A DNA stretch of 59,118 bases from Iodidimonas nitroreducens (GTDB lineage Bacteria; Pseudomonadota; Alphaproteobacteria; Sphingomonadales; Rhodothalassiaceae), in NCBI GenBank assembly GCA_000710935.1, contig BAYV01000028.1, positions 1 to 59,118 on the forward strand. Reading direction: 5' to 3'. Position numbers and translations under genes: made by a program. Within the stretch, counting starts at the first letter, position 1, and every line of letters begins with the position of its first letter. The notes beneath the pieces are model-generated. The model was not told the DNA's origin. It searched no databases and was given only the letters and a program-made list of their open reading frames with translations. This document shows, piece after piece, positions 37,827 to 46,371 of this stretch.

Positions 37827-37836
37827 GTTGGGGCCG

Positions 37837-38544
37837 ATGAGTTGGGTCGCGCAAATTCTGACGCTCTATCCGCAGATGTTTCCCGGGCCTTTGGGGCACA
37901 GTTTGGCCGGAAAAGCATTAGACGATGGGCTTTGGGCGATAGAAACACTGGACATTCGCGATTTTGCGAGTGATAAACACCGCTCTGTAGACGATACGCC
38001 CGCGGGCGGTGGTCCTGGAATGGTGCTTCGGCCCGATATTCTGGGGGCTGCCATCGATGCGGCGCGTTTGCATGCGGAACCGGATTGGCCATTGGTCTTT
38101 CTCAGCCCGCGCGGTCGGCCTTTTGATCAGGCCATGGCGCGGGAATGGGCGGGATGCGGTGGCATAACCATGCTGTGCGGCCGATTCGAAGGGGTTGACC
38201 AGCGGGTGATCGATCAACGAAAGCTGACGGAAATCAGCCTTGGCGACTTTATCCTTTCAGGTGGAGAGCCAGCGGCCATCGCCATGCTGGATGCGGTGGT
38301 CAGGTTGTTGCCGGGCGTGATGGGCAAGCACCAAAGCGCCGAAGATGAAAGTTTCGAGCGGGGACTTTTAGAGTACCCGCACTATACCCGCCCCCAGATA
38401 TGGGAGGGGCACGAGATACCGGCGGTGCTCAATTCCGGGCATCACGGGAAGATTGCCGAATGGCGACTTAAAAAAGCGGAAGACGTGACCCGCTTATGTC
38501 GGCCGGATCTCTGGTCGACCTATGAGCGACGTCATAAAACATGA
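37837..38544 (+). CDS. trmD: tRNA (guanine-37-N1)-methyltransferase
   Basis: SPOUT-class enzyme that makes m1G37 with S-adenosylmethionine and prevents +1 frameshifting. The 235-residue protein has [12 protein letters not shown] at the N-terminus, [13 protein letters not shown], the knot strand [14 protein letters not shown] and [16 protein letters not shown] chose ATG 37837, ten bases after the rimM stop, because it matches the family start; an ATG at 37804 would overlap rimM. Essential in most bacteria. Confidence 0.96.
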   Translation: MSWVAQILTLYPQMFPGPLGHSLAGKALDDGLWAIETLDIRDFASDKHRSVDDTPAGGGPGMVLRPDILGAAIDAARLHAEPDWPLVFLSPRGRPFDQAMAREWAGCGGITMLCGRFEGVDQRVIDQRKLTEISLGDFILSGGEPAAIAMLDAVVRLLPGVMGKHQSAEDESFERGLLEYPHYTRPQIWEGHEIPAVLNSGHHGKIAEWRLKKAEDVTRLCRPDLWSTYERRHKT

Positions 38545-38557
38545 AAGGTCATGTAGA

Positions 38558-38986
38558 ATGAACGTCATCGAGAAACTTGAACTGGCTGAAATCGAAAAGC
38601 TGACAGCCGGCAAAACCATTCCCGATTTCCAGGCTGGCGACACCATCAAAGTGATGGTGAAGGTGGTCGAAGGCGAACGCGAACGCCTGCAGCCCTTTGA
38701 AGGTCTGTGCATTGCGCGCAATGGCGGGGGCATCAATGCCTCTTTCACCCTGCGCAAAATTTCCTTCGGTGAAGGGGTTGAGCGGATTTTCCCGCTTTAT
38801 TCCCCGATTCTGGATTCGATCACATTGCTGCGTCGTGGCCGTGTGCGTCGCGCCAAGCTTTATTATCTGCGTGGCCGGACCGGAAAATCCGCCCGGATCG
38901 CCGAACGTAAGGATTGGCGCCATAAACCCAAGGGCAAAGCGAAAGCGGCTGCGGCTGCCAGCGATGCACCAACGCAGGCAGAATGA
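38558..38986 (+). CDS. rplS: 50S ribosomal protein bL19
   Basis: A 142-residue ribosomal protein. The family sequence is clear: [49 protein letters not shown] and [19 protein letters not shown] short Ala-rich tail follows. The start at 38558 has GAAAGG upstream; an in-frame ATG at 38522 is inside trmD. It is the last gene of the operon, followed by a strong terminator. Confidence 0.97.
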   Translation: MNVIEKLELAEIEKLTAGKTIPDFQAGDTIKVMVKVVEGERERLQPFEGLCIARNGGGINASFTLRKISFGEGVERIFPLYSPILDSITLLRRGRVRRAKLYYLRGRTGKSARIAERKDWRHKPKGKAKAAAAASDAPTQAE

Positions 38987-39016
38987 TCCAACGGCCCTTG
39001 TGGCGGGTTGAAATGC

Positions 39017-39046
39017 GGGCGGTGCATTCGGTGCGCCGCCCTTTTT
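39017..39046 (+). terminator. Rho-independent terminator after rplS
   Basis: GGGCGGTGC pairs with GCGCCGCCC (nine pairs including one G-U) around a seven-base loop ATTCGGT, followed directly by five Ts. It sits 31 bases after the rplS stop and should end the ffh-rplS transcript. Confidence 0.85.
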
Positions 39047-39140
39047 CATTTGGCGCATTCATTGAGCGCGCCGAATGGAAAAATCACCAACGCATTGTGC
39101 ACCGCAAGGCTTGCGAATCTTTCAAGATCATGGGATAGGA

Positions 39141-39172
39141 GCGCCGCATCCATCTTTTTTGCGGTGCTTTTT
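39141..39172 (+). terminator. Second terminator-like hairpin, just before asd
   Basis: GCGCCGCA pairs with TGCGGTGC (eight pairs, one G-U) around a loop with a T-run, and five Ts follow. It ends 34 bases before the asd start codon. It may be a back-up terminator for the ribosomal operon. If the asd promoter lies upstream of it, which I cannot tell, it would act as an attenuator for asd. Confidence 0.65.
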
Positions 39173-39205
39173 AGAGCTAAAATTTCACAACAGGAGCAAA
39201 GCGCG

Positions 39206-40228
39206 ATGAGCTATCGCCTTGCCGTTATTGGCGCCACCGGCCTTGTGGGCCAGGAAATGCTGAATATCCTGGCAGAGCGGGATTTTCCCGCCTCAGAAAT
39301 CGTCCCTTTGGCATCACGCAAATCCTTAGGTCAGGATGTCATGTTCGGGGATCGAAAACTGAAGGTGAAGGCGCTCGATACGTTCGATTTCACCGGCATC
39401 GATATTGCGCTCTTTGCCGCCAGCGGCGACGTGGCTGCGGAATATGCCCCGAAAGCCGCCGCCGCCGGGGCCGTGGTGATCGATAACAGCTCGCATTTCA
39501 GGATGGATCCGGATGTGCCGCTGATCGTGCCGGAAGTGAATGCCGATGCCCTGGCTGGCTATAGGAAAAAGAACATCATCGCCAATCCCAATTGCTCCAC
39601 AGCCCAACTTGTCGTGGCTTTGAAGCCTTTGCATGATGCCGCCAAAATCAAGCGGGTGGTGGTGTCCACCTATCAATCGGTTTCAGGGGCGGGGAATGAA
39701 GCCTCAGACGAACTGTTCAGCCAGACCCGGGCCATTTTCGTCAATGATCCCATCGAACCGGTTAAATTTACCAAGCAGATCGCTTTCAATGTGATCCCCC
39801 ATATCGATCGCTTTTTGGAGGATGGCTCCACGAAAGAAGAGTGGAAAATGACGGTGGAGACGCAAAAAATTCTCGATCCCGCCATCGCGCTGATTGCCAC
39901 CTGCGTGCGGGTGCCGGTTTTCATCGGCCATTCCGAAGCCGTTTTCGTGGAATTTGAAAACGACATCACCCCCGGCACGGCGCGGAAAATCTTGCGCGAG
40001 GCGCCGGGCTGTCTGGTCATCGATAAGCGCGAGGATGGCGGCTATATCACCCCGGTGGAATGCGCCGGTGATTTTGCCACCTTCATTTCGAGGATTCGTC
40101 GCGATCCCACCGTGAAGCACGGCCTCAGCCTTTGGGTGGTCTCGGATAATCTGCGCAAGGGGGCGGCGCTCAATGCTGTTCAGATCGCAGAAAGCCTGAT
40201 CGCCCGGCATCTCAAAAAAGACGCCTGA
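39206..40228 (+). CDS. asd: Aspartate-semialdehyde dehydrogenase
   Basis: Reduces beta-aspartyl phosphate to aspartate semialdehyde, the branch point to lysine/DAP, threonine and methionine. The 340-residue protein has the NADP motif VIGATGLVGQEML, catalytic Cys130 in ANPNCSTAQL, and the substrate-binding HSEAVFVEFE segment. The ATG at 39206 follows CAGGAG with good spacing; the frame is open to 39008 but that part holds two hairpins and no conserved sequence. It supplies the same pathway as dapF at 31.5 kb. Confidence 0.97.
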   Translation: MSYRLAVIGATGLVGQEMLNILAERDFPASEIVPLASRKSLGQDVMFGDRKLKVKALDTFDFTGIDIALFAASGDVAAEYAPKAAAAGAVVIDNSSHFRMDPDVPLIVPEVNADALAGYRKKNIIANPNCSTAQLVVALKPLHDAAKIKRVVVSTYQSVSGAGNEASDELFSQTRAIFVNDPIEPVKFTKQIAFNVIPHIDRFLEDGSTKEEWKMTVETQKILDPAIALIATCVRVPVFIGHSEAVFVEFENDITPGTARKILREAPGCLVIDKREDGGYITPVECAGDFATFISRIRRDPTVKHGLSLWVVSDNLRKGAALNAVQIAESLIARHLKKDA

Positions 40229-40259
40229 TCAGGCTAAAACCATCATGAGGTGCGGATCA

Positions 40260-40418
40260 TCAGCGGCGGGCGATGATCCACACCGCATGAATGATCCCGG
40301 GGATATAGCCAAACAGGGTGAGGATGATATTCAGCCAGAAATGCATCCCCAGCCCCACTTGCAAAAACACCCCCACAGGGGGCAAGAGAATCGCGAAGAT
40401 CAGCCGGACGATATCCAT
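40260..40418 (-). CDS. YqaE/Pmp3 family small membrane peptide
   Basis: A 52-residue peptide with two hydrophobic helices, MDIVRLIFAILLPPVGVFLQ and LNIILTLFGYIPGIIHAVWI, separated by a short loop. This is the complete UPF0057/Pmp3 pattern, a family linked to membrane potential and stress in yeast and plants. The start at 40418 follows GGAGCAAGGCACATC. It converges on asd and diverges from bfd. Confidence 0.9.
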   Translation of the reverse strand: MDIVRLIFAILLPPVGVFLQVGLGMHFWLNIILTLFGYIPGIIHAVWIIARR

Positions 40419-40550
40419 GATGTGCCTTGCTCCTAATCGGATCAATTTTTCTCAAATAAATTTTTGATCGGCCCCCCGCCCCAATGGCGCGGATTAACCC
40501 CCAAAGATATTTGGTTTTTTCATTTTTTTACAAGCCATCCTTTTTTAATC

Positions 40551-40578
40551 TTGACAATCATTCGCAATCGCATAAACA
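40551..40578 (+). promoter_or_regulatory. bfd promoter with overlapping iron-box-like motif
   Basis: TTGACA (40551-40556) and TAAACA (40573-40578) with a 16-base spacer form a good sigma-70 type promoter. Lying over it is TGACAATCATTCGCA (40552-40566), whose complement TGCGAATGATTGTCA is close to the Fur/Mur-type palindrome TGCAAATNATTTGCA. Repressor binding there would block the -35 region. The same motif recurs before bfr. Confidence 0.6.
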
Positions 40579-40603
40579 AGAGGGAGTTCATGAGGTGCGA
40601 TTG

Positions 40604-40852
40604 ATGTATGTTTGCATTTGCAATGGTCTGACTGAAAAGCGCGTGCTGGCGGCTGCCCGTGAAACCGGGGAGCGGCGTTCGGTGGGTGCCCTTTACAAAA
40701 AAATGGGCTGTAAGCCGCAGTGCGGCATGTGCCTTACCCATGCCAAAACAATCATCAAGCAAGATGATTATGCCGCCAAAATCAGGGACAAGGCAGAGGA
40801 TTGCGTGGAAGCGGCCATGGGCTTTGGCCATGGTGCCCCCGTCAGCCTTTGA
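40604..40852 (+). CDS. bfd: Bacterioferritin-associated ferredoxin-like protein (BFD, [2Fe-2S])
   Basis: An 82-residue protein. The BFD-like [2Fe-2S] fold is marked by CICNGLTEKRV at the N-terminus and MGCKPQCGMCL in the middle, giving the CxC and CxxC ligand pairs. In Pseudomonas, Bfd donates electrons to bacterioferritin to release stored iron. The start at 40604 (GAGG upstream) gives the family N-terminus MYVCICNG. It is followed on the same strand by bfr, and both have an iron-box-like site upstream. Confidence 0.9.
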   Translation: MYVCICNGLTEKRVLAAARETGERRSVGALYKKMGCKPQCGMCLTHAKTIIKQDDYAAKIRDKAEDCVEAAMGFGHGAPVSL

Positions 40853-40871
40853 AGATAGCTGATGCTGGCTC

Positions 40872-40886
40872 TGAATATCATTCGCA
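40872..40886 (+). promoter_or_regulatory. Second iron-box-like motif, upstream of bfr
   Basis: TGAATATCATTCGCA matches the motif at the bfd promoter in 13 of 15 positions and includes the identical core ATCATTCGCA. It is about 145 bases before the bfr start. The pairing suggests that one iron-responsive regulator controls both genes, though which one (Fur, Mur or another) is not shown by sequence alone. Confidence 0.5.
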
Positions 40887-41029
40887 AGTAGCTGATTTTC
40901 AATAGAAAACTTGAAATACCCCAGACTTTTGGTGCACAGTGCATCAAAGGTCACTTCGCCCCTGTTCAACAGATGGGGCGGGCCACAGCACGATTATATC
41001 GCGATGATATTATGAGCAGGAGAGCCGAG

Positions 41030-41509
41030 ATGAAGGGCGATAAAAAGGTCATTGAGCATCTCAATGTCATTCTGAAAAATGAACTCACGGCGATCAATCA
41101 GTATTTCCTGCATTCCCGGATTTTGAAAGATCGCGGTCTGCACAAGCTGGGCGATTATGAATATCACGAATCCATCGATGAGATGAAACACGCCGATCGC
41201 CTGATCGAGCGCATCCTGTTTCTCGAAGGCCTGCCCAATCTGCAACAGCTCAATCGCTTGCGCATCGGCGAAAATGTGCCGGAAATCCTGCAGGGCGATC
41301 TGGATCTGGAAATGGATGGCCATAAAGACCTGAAAGCCGCCATCGGCCATTGTGAAAAGGTCGAAGATTATGCTTCGCGCCAGCTTTTGCGCGAAATCCT
41401 CACGTCTGAAGAAGAGCATATCGATTGGCTGGAAACCCAGCTTCAATTGATCGAGGATACGGGCCTGCCCAATTATCTGCAAAGCCAGATGGGCGATCAC
41501 GCCGATTGA
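41030..41509 (+). CDS. bfr: Bacterioferritin
   Basis: Iron-storage 24-mer subunit of 159 residues. All ferroxidase ligands fall at the canonical numbers when the ATG at 41030 is used: Glu18, Glu51 and His54, with later Glu residues in [10 protein letters not shown] and [11 protein letters not shown]. The haem-binding Met52 is present (DEMKH). A GAGCAGGAGAG ribosome binding site precedes this start. Functional partner of the neighbouring Bfd. Confidence 0.97.
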   Translation: MKGDKKVIEHLNVILKNELTAINQYFLHSRILKDRGLHKLGDYEYHESIDEMKHADRLIERILFLEGLPNLQQLNRLRIGENVPEILQGDLDLEMDGHKDLKAAIGHCEKVEDYASRQLLREILTSEEEHIDWLETQLQLIEDTGLPNYLQSQMGDHAD

Positions 41510-41588
41510 TCTGGCGGAAAGTCAAAAAAATCGAGCTGCCTTCGTTCTTCATATGTTCATGATGCGCGTGGTCGGTTAGAGTGCCGCC

Positions 41589-44432
41589 ATGCATGATGAT
41601 GTCGCCAGCTTTCCTTCGCCTGATGTGATCCTTCCCGGCCTTCCCGCCATGGTGGTGGGAAGCCGTATGGCCTTGCGTTCCGATGGTAAAGGGGGGCAGC
41701 AAAGTCTGAGCTTTGAAGACGCGGGCCGCGCCCTTCTGGAAAGCCCGCATCTTTTATGCAATCTGCCCCTGATCGCCCGGCGTTTGCGGCTGCGCCAGAT
41801 GCCCCCCCGGGCTGATCTTCAGGCTTATGATCTGCTTGAGCTTTTTGCCTTTGTCCGGCCCGCGCGCTTTACCCTGCCCACTTTATCCGGGCTGGCCCAA
41901 AGCCTGTCTTTGCCGCACAGCGATCATCAGATCGCCATCCCCAATGGCGGACGGCTGGAGCTCGACATCGCCCTGATCGCCCCCATTGCCCAGCGCCTGA
42001 TGGCCGATCTGGGGGCCGATACCTATCGCTGGAATAAAAGCGTGGGTGCCACCGCCCTCACCTTAGCCCGTGCCGGATGGCCATGGGGACCGATGATTTT
42101 GGGGGCTTTAAGCCGCAATAAAGCCGCGAATTCTGGGGGCCAAACAGGCGTGGCGGTGTGGCAAAATCTGGCGGAATGGGCGGATGGGCCGCCGCCGCCG
42201 GCCCCTGCCGATCATGCGGTGAGCGCCGATGAAGCGGAACAGCAACTGGCCCGTATCATCCAGCATAATCTGGGCGCAGGATCAGAACCACGGCCCCAGC
42301 AGGTGGCCTATAGCCGGGCCATCAGCCATGCCTTTCACCCGCCCGAAGCAGAGAATGCCCCAAACATGACCCTGGCGGAAGCAGGCACCGGCACCGGCAA
42401 AACCCTGGGCTATATTGCCCCGGCCAGCCTGTGGGCGCAAAAAAATGCCGGGCCGGTATGGATTTCGACCTATACCAAGGCGCTGCAACGCCAGATCGAT
42501 CAGGAATTAAGCCGCCTTTATCCCGATCCCAAGGAACGCAACAGCCGCACGGTGATTCGCAAGGGCCGCGAGAATTATGCCTGCCTTTTGAATATCGAGG
42601 ATGCCGCCCGTATTTCCTTTTCGGGGGCGGCCACCGCGCGGGATTCGGTTTTGATGGGGCTGGTGCTGCGCTGGCTGGCCTATAGCCGCGATGGCGATAT
42701 GATCGGCGGTGATTTTCCCAGTTGGCTCGGGGGGCATTTCGGTCAGGCCCGGCTCAGTGCGCTCACCGATCATCGGGGCGAATGTCTTTATTCCGCCTGC
42801 AGCCATTATCGCCGCTGCTTCATTGAACGGGCGGTGCGAAAATCCCGCCGAGCCGATCTGGTCATTGCCAATCATGCTCTGGTGATGACCCAGGCCGCCG
42901 CCCGGAATGGCGATCCCGATCTGCCCCGCCGCCTTGTTTTCGATGAAGGCCATCATGTGTTCGATGCCGCCGACAATGCCTTTTGTGCGCATCTTTCAGG
43001 GGCCGAAGGGGCTGATCTGCGGCGCTGGCTGCGCGGCCGGGAAACCGCCCATAAAGGCCGGGCGCGGGGGCTGATCACGCGCATCGAAGATCTGATCGGC
43101 GATGATCTGCTGGCCCGCAATCATCTGGATGCGATTATTGAGGCGGCCCGTGCCCTGCCCGGACCCGGCTGGCTGCAAAGGCTATCCGGGGCGGCCCCGC
43201 GCGGCCCTTATGAACAGTTTCTGATGCATCTGCGGGCCCAGATTCTGCGCCGCAGCCATGATCGCCATGGCCCCCATGGGCTTGAATGCGGCACCGAAGA
43301 CAGCCCTGCCGAATTGCTGGCCGCTGGCAATCTTCTGGCCCGCGCCCTTGAGGCCATGATGCTGCCGATGAAAGCACTGGCCGCCCGGCTTTTGGCCCTG
43401 CTGGATGAACAGGCGGCCAGCCTTGATAGCGCCAGCCGGGGACGGCTCGATGCCTCGGCCCGCTCGATCAGCTTGCGGGCGGAAAAGCTGGCGGCCTGGT
43501 CGCAGATGCTTCTTGATCTGCAAAAACCCGCCGATCCGGCTTTTGTCGATTGGCTGGCGCTGGATCGTTCGGAGGGCCAGGAACGCGATGTGGGGCTTTA
43601 TCGTCATTGGCTCGATCCCTCCAAACCCTTTGCCAAAACGGTTCTGGAACCGGCCCATGGAGTTTTGATCACCTCGGCCACCCTGCGCGATCAGCAAACC
43701 GCCGCCGAGGACGGGGATTGGCAGCGGGCGGAAATGCGGGTGGGGGCATCGCATCTGGTTTTGCCGGCCCGGCGCTTTTCCACTGCATCGCCCTTTGATT
43801 ATCAAAAACAGACACGGGTTTTGATCGTCAATGATCTGCAAAAAGGCGATCTGGGGCATCTGGCCACCGCCTATCGCGCCCTGTTTTTGGCCGCCCAAGG
43901 CGGAGCGCTGGGCCTGTTCACCGCCATTGCAAGGCTGCGCGCCGTTCATGATCGCATTCAGCCGGCGCTCGAATCCCATGGCCTGCCGCTTTATGCCCAG
44001 CATATCGATCCCATGGATACCGGCACTTTGGTCGATCTGTTTCGGGCTGAAGAAGATGCCTGCCTTTTGGGCACCGATGCCGTGCGCGATGGGGTGGATG
44101 TGCCCGGCCATGCCCTGCGGCTGATCGTGTTTGATCGGGTGCCCTGGCCGCGCCCCACTCGCCTGCATAAAGCCCGGCGGGCGGCTTTTGGCGGCAGTCT
44201 TTATGATGATATGCTCACCCGGCTGAAGCTGTCTCAGGCTTTTGGCCGGCTGGTGCGGCGTGGTGATGATCGCGGCCTGTTCATCCTGCTCGATGCCCAA
44301 ACCCCGAGCCGCCTGCTCACCGCTTTTCCCCCGGGGCTTGAGGTCGCGCGCGTGGGGCTGGCCGAAGCCATTCGGATCACAACAGATTTCTTCCCACGCC
44401 ACGCCGCTCAAAAGCCCGATCAGGTGCCCTAA
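41589..44432 (+). CDS. DinG/XPD-like ATP-dependent DNA helicase with Fe-S cysteines
   Basis: A 947-residue superfamily 2 helicase. Walker A AEAGTGTGKTLGY is near residues 264-272, and the DEAH-type box FDEGHH is near 452-456. Four cysteines spaced as in XPD/DinG iron-sulfur clusters are Cys332, Cys399, Cys404 and Cys410 (CLLNIEDA; CLYSACSHYRRC). Motif VI-like KLSQAFGRLVRRGDD is near the C-terminus. The N-terminal 230 residues are specific to an alphaproteobacterial subgroup. Likely role: unwinding damaged or structured DNA or R-loops. It stands alone. Confidence 0.9.
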   Translation: MHDDVASFPSPDVILPGLPAMVVGSRMALRSDGKGGQQSLSFEDAGRALLESPHLLCNLPLIARRLRLRQMPPRADLQAYDLLELFAFVRPARFTLPTLSGLAQSLSLPHSDHQIAIPNGGRLELDIALIAPIAQRLMADLGADTYRWNKSVGATALTLARAGWPWGPMILGALSRNKAANSGGQTGVAVWQNLAEWADGPPPPAPADHAVSADEAEQQLARIIQHNLGAGSEPRPQQVAYSRAISHAFHPPEAENAPNMTLAEAGTGTGKTLGYIAPASLWAQKNAGPVWISTYTKALQRQIDQELSRLYPDPKERNSRTVIRKGRENYACLLNIEDAARISFSGAATARDSVLMGLVLRWLAYSRDGDMIGGDFPSWLGGHFGQARLSALTDHRGECLYSACSHYRRCFIERAVRKSRRADLVIANHALVMTQAAARNGDPDLPRRLVFDEGHHVFDAADNAFCAHLSGAEGADLRRWLRGRETAHKGRARGLITRIEDLIGDDLLARNHLDAIIEAARALPGPGWLQRLSGAAPRGPYEQFLMHLRAQILRRSHDRHGPHGLECGTEDSPAELLAAGNLLARALEAMMLPMKALAARLLALLDEQAASLDSASRGRLDASARSISLRAEKLAAWSQMLLDLQKPADPAFVDWLALDRSEGQERDVGLYRHWLDPSKPFAKTVLEPAHGVLITSATLRDQQTAAEDGDWQRAEMRVGASHLVLPARRFSTASPFDYQKQTRVLIVNDLQKGDLGHLATAYRALFLAAQGGALGLFTAIARLRAVHDRIQPALESHGLPLYAQHIDPMDTGTLVDLFRAEEDACLLGTDAVRDGVDVPGHALRLIVFDRVPWPRPTRLHKARRAAFGGSLYDDMLTRLKLSQAFGRLVRRGDDRGLFILLDAQTPSRLLTAFPPGLEVARVGLAEAIRITTDFFPRHAAQKPDQVP

Positions 44433-44580
44433 AACCCGCCGCCCGCCTTTCCATCAAAAGCGGCTCTTGCCTTGGCCTGCCACAGTTTCTAAGCTGCCCG
44501 CCGATTGCCCTTACGAACCCCTTTATCGCGTCCATGCTCCTGATCCTTGCTTGCTCTTCTTCATATCAAAAGGAAACTTC

Positions 44581-45003
44581 ATGTCCACCATCAGCCCGCA
44601 AACTGCCCTCGTCTATGCCATGGTGCTGGTCTCGGCCTCTGATCGTCAGATGACCGATAGCGAATTGCGCCGGATCGGGGATCTGGTGCGCGCCCTGCCC
44701 GCCTTTGATGGCTATGATGAAAACAGCCTGGTGGATGATGCCAAAAGCTGTGCTGAAATCCTTGATGATGATGAAGGGCTCGATGCCGTTTTCGGCTTGA
44801 TCGCCGAAGCCATTCCGGCCAGCCACAGCGATCTGATCTATGCCCTTGGCTGTGAGATTGCCGCTGCCGATGGTGCCCTGACCCAGGAAGAACTGCGTTT
44901 GCTGGAAATGCTCCGGCATCGCTTTGCGGTGGATCGGCTGACCGCCGCTGCCATCGAACGGGGCGTGGCTGCCCGGCGCAAAAGCTTTGAGATCAAGGGC
45001 TGA
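44581..45003 (+). CDS. TerB-fold protein
   Basis: A 140-residue helical protein. ALVYAMVLVSASDRQMTDSE and DLIYALGCEIAAADGALTQE form the two internal TerB-like repeats, with Asp/Glu placements typical of the tellurite-resistance TerB fold. Many such proteins are unrelated to tellurite. An AAAAGGAAAC ribosome binding site precedes ATG 44581. The 148 bases between the helicase and this gene hold no other gene. Confidence 0.85.
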   Translation: MSTISPQTALVYAMVLVSASDRQMTDSELRRIGDLVRALPAFDGYDENSLVDDAKSCAEILDDDEGLDAVFGLIAEAIPASHSDLIYALGCEIAAADGALTQEELRLLEMLRHRFAVDRLTAAAIERGVAARRKSFEIKG

Positions 45004-45070
45004 ATTTCTTCTGAACAATCTCCTAATCCCCGGCGTTTATGATCGGTGTGGGATAACAGGAGGCAAAGAT

Positions 45071-45289
45071 ATGATCCATAAATTCGCGATGACAGCCATT
45101 CTACTGGCATCAGCCGCTCTGTTGGCGGGCTGCGATGCCGTGCCCGGCACAGATGCCTGGTGTGAAAAACTGACCAATACAGCAAAATCCGACTGGTCTG
45201 CCGAAGATGCCAAAATCTATGCCGAAGAATGCGTGGTGAAACCGGCCAAGGATGCCGTGGATGATACCATCGACGATGTGACCAACTAA
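45071..45289 (+). CDS. DUF3012 family lipoprotein
   Basis: A 72-residue small lipoprotein. Signal sequence with lipobox LLAGC, then DAVPGTDAWCEKLTNTAKSD and DAKIYAEECV, matching DUF3012, whose two conserved cysteines may pair. AGGAGG lies just before ATG 45071. Function unknown. It ends 20 bases before a hairpin that separates it from the convergent ADH-PAS gene. Confidence 0.82.
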   Translation: MIHKFAMTAILLASAALLAGCDAVPGTDAWCEKLTNTAKSDWSAEDAKIYAEECVVKPAKDAVDDTIDDVTN

Positions 45290-45309
45290 TCCAATATGAA
45301 CTCTGATGC

Positions 45310-45333
45310 GGCCCGGCTTTTATAATCCGGGCC
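45310..45333. terminator. Hairpin between convergent genes
   Basis: GGCCCGG and CCGGGCC form a perfect seven-pair stem around a ten-base A/T-rich loop. It lies between the stops of the DUF3012 gene and the ADH-PAS gene. No long T-run is present on either side, so termination strength is uncertain. Confidence 0.5.
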
Positions 45334-45335
45334 CT

Positions 45336-46244
45336 TCATAATCCGCGCGTGGTGAAAAGCGGGGCCTCGAAATCATATAGGCTTAGCACATAAGGGGTTT
45401 CATCAGGCGCGGGCATCAGGGGAAAATCAAGGGATGCGATGGCAATCTTGCGGTCATTCACCAAGTTCAGTTCGCCTTTCGAAATGGCAATGGATGGAAT
45501 AAGGGTGATTTTTGCCAGATGCTGTCTTTGGGCTTCGCTATCCACATCGATCAGATCTCGCAGCCGGGTGCCTTTGGTGAAATCGAGATGACGATCATTG
45601 ACCACGCTTTTGAACAGGGCTTTCACATCTTCGCCCACGATATGCGCCACCATATCGCTGCCATCTTCAAGCACATGGCATAAAGTAAGCCGGGCGTGCC
45701 AACCGACCAGATCCTGAAAACGCAGATCCTTGCGGGTGGGCCGGGGATTTTGGCTCAAAAGCCGGTTCCACCATTCAATATAGGGATTGAGTGGCCCCAG
45801 ATCGGGAATGGGGGCAAGATTGGCCATAGCATCAGGCACCAGCAGATAATCAGCCTGCGCCCCATCCTGCGTATTGCCAATCCGCCAGCCACCCAACGCT
45901 TTCCAGCCATGGGCCGTACCCGCGCCGCATTGGGAATGAAATCCGTAAAGCGAGGCATTGGAATGGCCCGATGGCATGATCGCCCCGGCAATCACCCTTT
46001 GGCCTTCCTCATAGCCCTTCACCATCGATCCCAATTTTTCGATCACCCCCACCGGCTCATGGCCGATGGTGAGGCCCGGCTCCACGGGATATTCCCCCTT
46101 CATGATATGAATATCCGTGCCGCAAATGGTGGTGGTGGTGATCCGGATCAGGGCATCGAGGGGGCCAATTTCGGGGATCGGCTTTTCATCGAGCACGATC
46201 CGTCCGGGTTCGACGAAAATGGCGGCTCTCATTTTGGCGGGCAT
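45336..46244 (-). CDS. Chimeric protein: N-terminal zinc alcohol dehydrogenase half fused to PAS_5 domain
   Basis: About 302 residues. Residues 5-148 are the GroES-like catalytic half of a medium-chain zinc ADH: TTTICGTDIHIMKGEYPVEP (Cys41), TIGHEPVGVIEKLG (His62-Glu63), and the Thermoanaerobacter-like isopropanol-dehydrogenase run GGWRIGNTQDG. Just where the Rossmann NAD domain should begin (around residue 149-153) it switches to a PAS_5-type domain, with NPYIEWWNRLLSQN, RPTRKDLRFQDLVG, MVAHIVGEDV and SLDFPLMPAPDE. The NAD domain is missing, so dehydrogenase activity is unlikely. It could be a deletion fusion of two genes, a real chimera or a misassembly. GGAAAGGACG precedes ATG 46244. Confidence 0.8.
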   Translation of the reverse strand: MPAKMRAAIFVEPGRIVLDEKPIPEIGPLDALIRITTTTICGTDIHIMKGEYPVEPGLTIGHEPVGVIEKLGSMVKGYEEGQRVIAGAIMPSGHSNASLYGFHSQCGAGTAHGWKALGGWRIGNTQDGAQADYLLVPDAMANLAPIPDLGPLNPYIEWWNRLLSQNPRPTRKDLRFQDLVGWHARLTLCHVLEDGSDMVAHIVGEDVKALFKSVVNDRHLDFTKGTRLRDLIDVDSEAQRQHLAKITLIPSIAISKGELNLVNDRKIAIASLDFPLMPAPDETPYVLSLYDFEAPLFTTRGL

Positions 46245-46282
46245 GGTGCGTCCTTTCCTCATCGGTCCTATGGCATCATTAC

Positions 46283-46327
46283 GCTATACTCTTGTGAAAT
46301 GCGCTCTCATGCCTTGACCAAGATCAA
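46283..46327 (-). promoter_or_regulatory. FNR/FixK-type box and promoter of the ADH-PAS gene
   Basis: TTGACCAAGATCAA (46314-46327, plus strand) differs from the FNR/FixK consensus TTGATNNNNATCAA at one position. Read leftward, a -10-like TATAGC (46283-46288) lies at the spacing of a class II activator site, about 42-45 bases from the box centre to the expected start. This suggests low-oxygen activation of the ADH-PAS gene. Confidence 0.6.
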
Positions 46328-46371
46328 ATCCGCGATGAATGATTCCGCCTGTCGTCATTCTGGATTCTTTT

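Noticed and set aside
39008-39205. N-terminal extension of aspartate-semialdehyde dehydrogenase
   Set aside because: The region contains two hairpins with T-runs and no conserved protein sequence; the start at 39206 has a good ribosome binding site.
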